From positions 1 to 25,715 of the IMG/VR virus record IMGVR_UViG_3300042875_000489: a DNA stretch of 25,715 nt, one strand, 5' to 3'. Shown here one piece after another: positions 20,578-25,715 of the stretch. The notes below the pieces were generated by a model. It was not told where the DNA came from. It made no database searches and saw nothing but the letters and a program-made list of their open reading frames with translations. How positions within the stretch are numbered: the stretch's first letter is position 1; every line of letters begins with the position of its first letter. This stretch comes from a virus. Position numbers and translations under genes: made by a program.

Positions 20578-20855
20578 TACTTGCTCCTTTTTTTTGCTGC
20601 TTTAGAACCAGCACCCTTATATCTTCCTATGTAGGAAGTGTAAGGAACGTCTGGTAAAAATTTAAGTTTAATCTTGCCCGTTTTTGTAATCTGGTCTTGT
20701 TTGTAACCTTTTACTGGTTTGCGACGAGCCTTGTCCGTTTTGGCTTTAGCAATCTGCTGCCGTGTTGGATATTCCCTAACCGTGTAAGAACTAATTGGAC
20801 CTGGTTTGCTAGCGTCGCCTTGACCGTTATCTAACTGTCGGTATTTTTTTGGCAT
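20577..20855 (-). CDS. Small basic protein, first gene of the Lys-rich cluster
   Basis: A 92-residue protein beginning MPKKYRQLDNGQGDASKPG. It continues with a basic stretch (RQQIAKAKTDKARRKPVKGY) and ends YIGRYKGAGSKAAKKRSK. The frame extends upstream across the divergent control region and into the opposite gene, but ATG 20855 has a good AAGGAG site. It shares its first nine residues largely with the 20434-20577 gene. Function is unknown. Confidence 0.65.
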   Translation of the reverse strand: MPKKYRQLDNGQGDASKPGPISSYTVREYPTRQQIAKAKTDKARRKPVKGYKQDQITKTGKIKLKFLPDVPYTSYIGRYKGAGSKAAKKRSK

Positions 20856-21004
20856 AGTGCTCCTTAAACCTTGACTTGTGTACGCCTTAATCGCAACGCT
20901 TAGGGCGTTGCGATTAACAGCTAGTTGGGGAAACCGGGTTTTTCCGTTTCCCCCCCTATAGTCCCCCCCAAGCGTTACATGCGTAACGAAGTGCGTACAC
21001 ATTG
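20856..21004. promoter_or_regulatory. Divergent control region with three inverted repeats
   Basis: This intergenic region lies between leftward and rightward genes. It contains a perfect 13-base stem TTAATCGCAACGC/GCGTTGCGATTAA (20887-20917), a second stem GGGGAAAC/GTTTCCCC (20927-20953), a candidate rightward -10 TATAGT (20957-20962) embedded in C runs, and a 16-base palindrome CGTTACATGCGTAACG (20973-20988) that looks like an operator. The word GCGTACACA occurs near each edge, reading toward each gene. No good -35 was found. Confidence 0.55.
20973..20988. promoter_or_regulatory. 16-bp palindrome, operator candidate
   Basis: CGTTAC-ATGC-GTAACG is a complete inverted repeat lying 17 to 32 bases before the start of the rightward gene at 21005 and about 10 bases after the candidate -10. 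A repressor bound here would block rightward transcription. It could also be a small hairpin in the leader. Confidence 0.45.
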
Positions 21005-21436
21005 ATGGCAAACTCCGAAGAAATGACCTTGACGGTCGCACAACAAAACTATTTGGATTGGTTGTGCACCGCTCCATCAGAGCGAGTGCCAGCCTCCAAA
21101 GCCAAGTACGCCATTGAGTACGGCGTAGATGAAACAACGCTACGGCGCTGGCAGAAAAAGGAAGTCTTCCTCAACGAGTGGAAAAAGCGTGTGGACGACA
21201 TTCAGGGTTCACCAGAACGCACACAAAAGCTTCTGGACACACTTTACAACAAAGCCCTAGAGGGTGACACCAAGTCAGCCCAACTTTACCTACAGGCCAC
21301 TAACCGTATGTTGCCGCCTACGGTAACGGTTCAATCTAATAAGAAAGCAACGGAGTTGTCCGACTCTGAGCTCGATGAACTTATTGGGCAGATTGCTGCC
21401 CATGAGAAGTCGCGACGTAACTTCAAGGTGGTTTAA
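21005..21436 (+). CDS. Putative small terminase subunit (HTH protein)
   Basis: A 143-residue protein. Residues about 8-55 hold a helix-turn-helix: LTVAQQNYLDWLCTAP, then VPASKAKYAIEYGVDETTLRRWQKK-like helices, and then FLNEWKKRVDDI. This is the arrangement of phBC6A51-type and other phage small terminase DNA-binding domains. A second helical region (RTQKLLDTLYNKALEGDTKSAQLYLQ) would form the oligomerisation part. Small terminases bind the packaging site and feed DNA to the large subunit, which is not in the window. A transcription regulator is the alternative. No ribosome site precedes the ATG; a TTG immediately upstream is less likely. The stop overlaps the next ATG by one base. Confidence 0.6.
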   Translation: MANSEEMTLTVAQQNYLDWLCTAPSERVPASKAKYAIEYGVDETTLRRWQKKEVFLNEWKKRVDDIQGSPERTQKLLDTLYNKALEGDTKSAQLYLQATNRMLPPTVTVQSNKKATELSDSELDELIGQIAAHEKSRRNFKVV

Positions 21437-21729
21437 TGACTACAACCAATGATGCAATGTATGTTGCGCTAAAAGCGCAATACCCAACGCTGTCTACGTT
21501 GGGTGACATGATGTACGCCTTTGCTCAAGATAACGGCTACAACTTTCGTGACACTCTTGGTTACGAGTTTTATGCCGCTACTGGTGCCGTTGGCACCACT
21601 CGCGGTGACTTGGCTAACTCGTATTGGAATGACCCAGATTTTTTTTTTAACAATTTAGAATTAGAAAATGGTAACGATTTGTTGTTAGAAGATGGAAGTT
21701 TCGTTTTGATGGAGGCTGGCAATGGCTGA
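21436..21729 (+). CDS. Small virion-associated protein, unknown
   Basis: A 97-residue protein. The N-terminal half contains MYVALKAQYPTLSTLGDMMY and later RDTLGYEFYAATGA. The C-terminal ENGNDLLLEDGSFVLMEAG resembles short repeats found in phage tail or head proteins. A run of ten T residues (21639-21648) encodes FFF near residue 70. It has an AAGGTGG ribosome site and overlaps the next gene by eight bases. Confidence 0.6.
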   Translation: MTTTNDAMYVALKAQYPTLSTLGDMMYAFAQDNGYNFRDTLGYEFYAATGAVGTTRGDLANSYWNDPDFFFNNLELENGNDLLLEDGSFVLMEAGNG

Positions 21730-22129
21730 TAAAAAGATAAGTGCTTTAACGGCGCTGGTTGGTGCCGATGTTGCTGACACCGATGTTTTTGCTGTTGTTG
21801 ATGTGTCGGCTACGGAAACAAAAAAGATTACTGCCGAGGAGTTGGCTGTTGCTATTGCTGAACAGGGTTTAAATGCTGGTGGTGCTAGCCGTGTTCATAT
21901 TCATGGCATCTTTTTGCCTGCTACCCATGACATTGAGTTTGAGGGTACTACGAATAATAATTTTGAAACCATTTTGACGGTTGCTGACCCAACCGAGGAC
22001 CGTACTCTTACTTTGCCTAATGAGACTGGTACTTTGGCTACTCAGGCGTATGTTGATACTGCTACGGCTAGTGCAACGGTTGATTTTGCTGATGCTGATA
22101 ATGTTTTATGTAACGCAGTATTTAACTAG
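21722..22129 (+). CDS. Tail-fibre/structural-type protein
   Basis: A 135-residue protein. Its N-terminus (MADKKISALTALVGADVADTD, then VVDVSATETKKITAEEL) and the block LTVADPTEDRTLTLPNETGT are typical of tail-fibre or baseplate-associated proteins of many phages, in which the latter block precedes a trimerising fibre shaft. It contains no enzymatic motif. A GGAGG ribosome site lies inside the end of the preceding gene. Confidence 0.72.
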   Translation: MADKKISALTALVGADVADTDVFAVVDVSATETKKITAEELAVAIAEQGLNAGGASRVHIHGIFLPATHDIEFEGTTNNNFETILTVADPTEDRTLTLPNETGTLATQAYVDTATASATVDFADADNVLCNAVFN

Positions 22130-22161
22130 GGAACGATTTAACCACTTATTAGGAGATAACA

Positions 22162-22524
22162 ATGGCAACATTCACAAAAATTCCACTTAGCGGTTCAACT
22201 GATGGTCGTGGCATCCACATCAACGATGACGCAACCGCAGGTAAAACCGTTCACACAGGTTCGGCTACAGCGACAACGATTGATGAGATTTGGTTGTATG
22301 CAACGAACTATGATACAACTGCCCGCAAATTGACGATTGAGTGGGGTGGCGCAACTGCTGGTGGAGACATCATTGAGTTTACCGTTCCTGCTGAGTCAGG
22401 TTTGTATCTGATAGTTCCAGGTCTTATTATTAAGGGTAACGCTACTCCGTTGGTTGTTGCTGCGTTTGCTGCTACGACTAGCGCTATTAACATTTTTGGT
22501 TACGTAAATCGAATTACTGCGTAG
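22162..22524 (+). CDS. Small virion structural protein
   Basis: A 120-residue, beta-rich protein. It begins MATFTKIPLSGSTDGRGI and has regularly spaced strands (IDEIWLYATNYD, KLTIEWGGAT, GLYLIVPGLII, INIFGYVNRI). The layout matches small decoration or tail-associated proteins of marine and freshwater phages. A TTAGGAG ribosome site precedes the ATG. It is followed after nine bases by the adhesin gene. Confidence 0.65.
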   Translation: MATFTKIPLSGSTDGRGIHINDDATAGKTVHTGSATATTIDEIWLYATNYDTTARKLTIEWGGATAGGDIIEFTVPAESGLYLIVPGLIIKGNATPLVVAAFAATTSAINIFGYVNRITA

Positions 22525-22533
22525 GGTTTAGCG

Positions 22534-23451
22534 ATGTCTAGATATGGTCAGCGCACACTTGTTGGTGACAATCGTGCAATAACAGGTCTCGGTAAAGCAC
22601 CTGCGGCTGCTGGAACGCCTATAATTGATTTCCTTGTTCAAGCAGGCGGTGGTGCAGGCGGTGGCGGTATTGCTGGTGGTGGCGGTGCTGGTGGTTTGCG
22701 TAGTTCTGTTTCTGCTACGGGTGGTGGTGCAACATATTTAGAACCTGCTCTTTCATTAATCACGGGTAGAAGTTATGCGGTGGTTGTCGGTGCTGGCGGT
22801 GCTGGTGGTAGTGGCACTTATCCAAATATTACAAAAGGGTCTAACGGCGGTAACTCATCTTTTGATGTATATACATCAACTGGTGGCGGTGCTGGCGGTT
22901 CATACACCATTGAGGTGGCTGGTAGTGGTGGCGGTTGTGGTGGTGGTGGTGCGTATGGTGCTACTTCTGGTTCAGGAACTACTAGTCAGGGTTTTGCTGG
23001 TGGTGGTGGTAGCACGGGTGGTCGTGGTGGTGGCGGAACTTCCGCAGTAGGTGGCAACGCTGGTTCGCCATCAAGTGCTGGCGGTAATGGTGGTGCTGGG
23101 GCAAGCAACGATATTACTGGTTCATCTGTGTCGTATGGCGGTGGCGGTGGCGGTGGCGGATATAATGCAGCATCGGGAACTGGTGGTGCTGGTGGCGGTG
23201 GTGCTGGTGGCGCATCAGCCGGAACGGCAGGCACAGCAGGCACAGCAAATACAGGTGGCGGTGGTGGCGGTGGCAGAGGCACGGGTGGTAGTTATACAAC
23301 AGCAGCGGGTGGAAGCGGTGTCGTGATTGTGCGCTATCCATCGACATACACAATCACTATTGGTGCTGGACTTACAGGTTCAACGGCTACATCGGGAAGT
23401 AATAAAGTTACGACCATTACTGCTGGTTCAGGCAATTTAAGTTGGGCGTAG
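22534..23451 (+). CDS. Glycine-rich tail tip adhesin
   Basis: This 305-residue protein begins MSRYGQRTLVGDNRAITGLG. From about residue 36 to 270 it is dominated by long runs of Gly with Ala, Ser and Thr. Such regions in phage tail-fibre adhesins fold as packed polyglycine II helices and display variable loops that bind the host surface. After a GSGVVIVRYP strand near 265-275 comes a C-terminal segment typical of tail-fibre proteins (TITAGSGNLSWA). It is probably a receptor-binding protein. The repeated GGTGGC/GGTGGT codons make the DNA repetitive and create long open frames on other strands that are shadows. The start has only a weak ribosome site. Confidence 0.78.
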   Translation: MSRYGQRTLVGDNRAITGLGKAPAAAGTPIIDFLVQAGGGAGGGGIAGGGGAGGLRSSVSATGGGATYLEPALSLITGRSYAVVVGAGGAGGSGTYPNITKGSNGGNSSFDVYTSTGGGAGGSYTIEVAGSGGGCGGGGAYGATSGSGTTSQGFAGGGGSTGGRGGGGTSAVGGNAGSPSSAGGNGGAGASNDITGSSVSYGGGGGGGGYNAASGTGGAGGGGAGGASAGTAGTAGTANTGGGGGGGRGTGGSYTTAAGGSGVVIVRYPSTYTITIGAGLTGSTATSGSNKVTTITAGSGNLSWA

Positions 23452-24146
23452 TGAGACAATTTATTGCTCTTAGTGGTTTGCCACGCTCAGGTTCAACTTT
23501 GTTGTCGGCTATCTTGCATCAGAACCCTGACATTTATGCTGAAGGTAATTCGGCTGTGTGTCAGTTGATGTGGGATATGCAACAGTCCTGTGAAACAACA
23601 TCAAAAGAACAGTTAGATGCAAACTATCGTTATGACACGGCGTATCAACTCGTTAAAGCAATTCCCGATATTTATTATCGAAATACGACACGACCAATCG
23701 TGGTTGATAAATGCCGTTCGTGGACTTTGTCACCTAACCAAGATTTGTTACGCCGATATGTTACTGATACACCAAAAACAATCGTTCTAACTAGACCAAC
23801 AGATGAAATTCTCAATTCATTTGAGTCACTTCACAAATTGAACAATAAACCTTTTGATGCAAACGAATATCTACGAGAGGACAGCGAACCTTTGATGCGT
23901 TCTTTGCGTGGTGTTGAATGGGCGAAACAAGTTAATCAAGGCGAGTTTTTGTTTATTGATTACGCAGAACTGGTTGCCGACACAAACGAAGTGCTGGACA
24001 AGATTTATTCTTTCATTGATGCAAAAAGATTTGAACACGACCTAGAGAATATAGAAAATACTTTGCCTGAAAACGATGCGGTGTATGGTTTGTTGGGTAT
24101 GCACGATGTTCGTAAAACAATTAAATTAAGAACAGAGGTCATCTAA
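23451..24146 (+). CDS. Sulfotransferase
   Basis: A 231-residue protein with the sulfotransferase P-loop-like 5'-phosphosulfate loop GLPRSGSTLLS at residues 9-19, which binds the sulfate donor PAPS. A strand-helix segment TIVLTRPTDEILNSF further on fits the 3'-phosphate-binding region. Such enzymes transfer sulfate to hydroxyl or amine groups on sugars, peptides or lipids. In phages they are thought to modify host surface or virion components. A GTG at 23451 overlaps the adhesin's stop by one base and gives MRQFIALSGLP; a TTG three codons earlier is possible. The gene sits directly behind the adhesin, suggesting a virion or surface substrate. Confidence 0.78.
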   Translation: MRQFIALSGLPRSGSTLLSAILHQNPDIYAEGNSAVCQLMWDMQQSCETTSKEQLDANYRYDTAYQLVKAIPDIYYRNTTRPIVVDKCRSWTLSPNQDLLRRYVTDTPKTIVLTRPTDEILNSFESLHKLNNKPFDANEYLREDSEPLMRSLRGVEWAKQVNQGEFLFIDYAELVADTNEVLDKIYSFIDAKRFEHDLENIENTLPENDAVYGLLGMHDVRKTIKLRTEVI

Positions 24147-24412
24147 TGGCGCACTATGCACTTATCAATTCTGACAATGTTGTAGTTCAAGTTATTACGG
24201 GTGTTGATGAAACGGTTACACAACTTGATAACGGTGTAGAGGTTGGTGGTTCTACTGAAGCGTGGGAACAGTTCTACGAGAATCAACCGTGGCACTCAGG
24301 CTTGACCTGTAAACGCACTTCATATAACGGAAACATTCGTGGCACATACGCTGGCATCGGTTTCACCTATGACCCTGACGCTGATGAGTTTGTAAAACCC
24401 GAACTTGCGTAA
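24146..24412 (+). CDS. Conserved phage protein, probable structural
   Basis: An 88-residue protein with the pattern MAHYALINSDNVVVQVITGV, then EQFYENQ, KRTSYNGNIRGTYAGIG and FTYDPDADEFVKP. This block order recurs as a small conserved protein next to tail-fibre genes of many marine and freshwater phages, and its function is unknown. A GAGG site and a one-base overlap (TAATG) couple it to the sulfotransferase. Confidence 0.65.
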   Translation: MAHYALINSDNVVVQVITGVDETVTQLDNGVEVGGSTEAWEQFYENQPWHSGLTCKRTSYNGNIRGTYAGIGFTYDPDADEFVKPELA

Positions 24413-24420
24413 TTGTGATT

Positions 24421-24436
24421 ACAAAATTAATTTTGT
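24421..24436. other. AT-rich perfect palindrome before the oxygenase gene
   Basis: ACAAAATTAATTTTGT is a full 16-base palindrome in the 44-base gap between two rightward genes, followed by TTTATTGC. It could form a weak terminator-like hairpin or be a protein-binding site. The low GC content makes a stable stem doubtful. Confidence 0.3.
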
Positions 24437-24456
24437 TTTATTGCTGTAATTAAACA

Positions 24457-25050
24457 ATGCTTCATTACAAACCTAACGAAACCCATTCAATTACTTATCC
24501 GTATTGTTATGAACACGAGTTATTTAACCGTCAAGAACTAAAAAAAATAATTACTTACTGTGATTTGTTGCCAAAAGAAATAGGAGAAATAGGTAATGGT
24601 TTGCAACTTTCTAAAAGAAAAGATGTTCGCAAATCCAATATTGCTTGGGTTGAGTACAATAATGAATGTAAATGGTTTTACGACAAATTGGCATCTGCGA
24701 TTGACACATTAAATCAAAACTTTTATAAGTTTGATTTAGTTGGTTTTCACAATTATCAGTTTACGGAATACAAAGCAAAAGATAAAGGCAAATATGATTG
24801 GCATATGGATACTATGTTAAGCAATAATGCCGAGCCATTAACTCGAAAATTGTCGGTTACTTTATTATTGAATGACAATTTTGATGGCGGTCAATTTGAG
24901 TTTTTTGATTTAGAAAAAGAACATCAACCAAAGATGACGGCTGGAACTTTAATTGTTTTTCCGTCTTTTATGGTTCATAGAGTTACCGAAATAACCAAAG
25001 GTGTTCGCAATTCGTTGGTGTGTTGGTGTGTTGGTCCAAAATTTAAATGA
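24457..25050 (+). CDS. 2-oxoglutarate/Fe(II)-dependent oxygenase
   Basis: A 197-residue protein with the double-stranded beta-helix metal site of prolyl-hydroxylase-like oxygenases: YDWHMDT supplies His116 and Asp118, and a second His174 sits in FPSFMVHRVTE. The 2-oxoglutarate carboxylate would be held by Arg184 (KGVRNSLV). RKLSVTLLLN at 130-139 and DGGQFEFF at 143-150 are family strands. Such enzymes hydroxylate amino acid side chains or nucleotides. No ribosome site is visible. It lies behind the sulfotransferase and conserved-protein genes, so the two modifying enzymes form a small accessory group after the adhesin. Confidence 0.8.
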   Translation: MLHYKPNETHSITYPYCYEHELFNRQELKKIITYCDLLPKEIGEIGNGLQLSKRKDVRKSNIAWVEYNNECKWFYDKLASAIDTLNQNFYKFDLVGFHNYQFTEYKAKDKGKYDWHMDTMLSNNAEPLTRKLSVTLLLNDNFDGGQFEFFDLEKEHQPKMTAGTLIVFPSFMVHRVTEITKGVRNSLVCWCVGPKFK

Positions 25051-25051
25051 T

Positions 25052-25715
25052 GTGGGTCGCAATCTAACTAGGTGGCTTATTCCGCTACCAGCAATCCTGT
25101 TCGCAGTATTCCCAAACCAAGCGAACGCTGAACCAACACCAGGGTTAGCAACCACCTACTACACAATCGACGAAATACCACCCGTTCAGTCCACCACCGA
25201 ATACCCTGTCTGCGGTACAGAAACAGAGAACAACATCAACCGAAACTACGACGGCGAACTATTCGAGGACTGCACAGGCGACTTGTTCATGGTCCACATG
25301 ACCGGCTACATAGATATCCCTGAGCATCAGACAATCGAGTTCATGCTCGCACACGATGACGGCGGCGAGATAACTATTGACGGCAACACATTCGGTGTTT
25401 GGAATGACCAAGGTTGTTCGTGGAGTATGTCAGATGAACTAGAACTAGATGCAGGTAGCCAGCCTTTAGAATTGTGGATGTACGAGAACGGCGGGGTTGC
25501 CTGTCTAATGCTCGCCTGGAAGATTGATGATGAAGGCTGGGCGATAGTCCCAGACTCCGCGTTTACTACTAACGGAGTCTCGCAGACAACTTTAACAACA
25601 ACTTCAACAACCACATCCTCAACGACCACAACAACTTCGACATCTACGACAACCCTTCCCACATCAACGACCACAACCAGCGAACCAGTTCAGACAAGCA
25701 CAACCACATCAGTTG
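25052..25715 (+). CDS. Secreted PA14-like protein with Thr-rich tail, 3' end cut off
   Basis: The frame runs off the right edge; 221 residues are visible. A GTG one base after the oxygenase stop gives MGRNLTRWLIPLPAILFAVF, a signal peptide with a likely cut after ANA at residue 26. Residues about 50-170 look like a PA14 domain: GYIDIPEHQTIEFMLAHDDG and ITIDGNTF, followed by strands and a LELWMYENGGVA segment. PA14 domains bind carbohydrates. From about residue 176 the sequence is Thr/Ser-rich (TTTSTTTSSTTTTT), a flexible surface linker typical of actinobacterial secreted proteins. No ribosome site is visible; coupling to the upstream stop is likely. An exported phage-encoded protein may alter the host surface. 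Confidence 0.7.
   Translation, partial: MGRNLTRWLIPLPAILFAVFPNQANAEPTPGLATTYYTIDEIPPVQSTTEYPVCGTETENNINRNYDGELFEDCTGDLFMVHMTGYIDIPEHQTIEFMLAHDDGGEITIDGNTFGVWNDQGCSWSMSDELELDAGSQPLELWMYENGGVACLMLAWKIDDEGWAIVPDSAFTTNGVSQTTLTTTSTTTSSTTTTTSTSTTTLPTSTTTTSEPVQTSTTTSV

Noticed and set aside
22986-23353. Long Pro-rich, His-rich and Val-rich frames across the glycine-rich gene
   Set aside because: They are shadows produced by the repeated GGTGGC-type codons and have no ribosome sites.
25327-25674. Leftward Val-rich frame of 115 residues
   Set aside because: It is the complement of the Thr-codon repeats of the PA14 gene, whose signal peptide and domain are convincing.

Overview
The window looks like part of the genome of a tailed phage that infects an actinobacterium. 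The host call rests on a WhiB-family regulator (a family confined to Actinobacteria and their phages), an M15-type cell-wall peptidase and a Thr/Ser-rich secreted PA14 protein. The modest GC content would fit a freshwater planktonic actinobacterium, but that is inference. I see no integrase, tRNA, insertion sequence or CRISPR array. The large terminase, portal, capsid and tail-tube genes are not here and should lie beyond the edges.

Layout. (1) Bases 1-6383, rightward: the end of a giant (>1950 aa) protein resembling phage polyvalent or ejected internal proteins, then a small M15-type peptidase, probably the endolysin. (2) Bases 6331-18737, leftward: one long, tightly packed operon, read from right to left. 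It opens with small unknown genes separated by strong GC-rich hairpins. A zinc-ribbon amidoligase coupled to a class II glutamine amidotransferase follows, then a run of small genes that mostly overlap by 1 to 4 bases, a WhiB regulator and a membrane-anchored lysozyme-like protein. The DNA module comes next: Cas4/RecB-like Fe-S nuclease, DnaB-like helicase, archaeo-eukaryotic primase, RusA resolvase, a PD-(D/E)XK-like protein and an HTH-Nmad1 (DUF1599) fusion. (3) Bases 18738-19094: the longest stretch without a gene, GC-rich and full of inverted repeats. (4) Bases 19095-20855, leftward: seven very small, mostly lysine-rich genes overlapping by about one base. (5) Bases 20856-21004: a divergent control region. 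(6) Bases 21005-25715, rightward: a putative small terminase, small tail or virion proteins, a glycine-rich tail adhesin, a sulfotransferase, a conserved phage protein, a 2OG-Fe(II) oxygenase and a secreted PA14 protein cut by the window edge.

How it may work together. Primase, helicase and recombination nucleases form a compact replication module with no DNA polymerase in view, so the primase may also polymerise, or the host or an unseen gene supplies one. WhiB probably adjusts host or phage transcription. The amidoligase/amidotransferase pair is the best candidate for an unusual biochemical system: the two enzymes are translationally coupled, each carries its own Cys-rich module, and together they could use glutamine-derived ammonia to form amide bonds on a peptide or wall substrate. 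A second candidate is the sulfotransferase and oxygenase beside the tail adhesin, which could modify the virion or host surface.

Several genes were found by hand, because they are very short (6702-6830, 7094-7234, 13241-13414, 14769-14870, 20434-20577) or run off the edge (25052 onward). Starts were often moved inward to the codon that follows a Shine-Dalgarno sequence and abuts the upstream stop.
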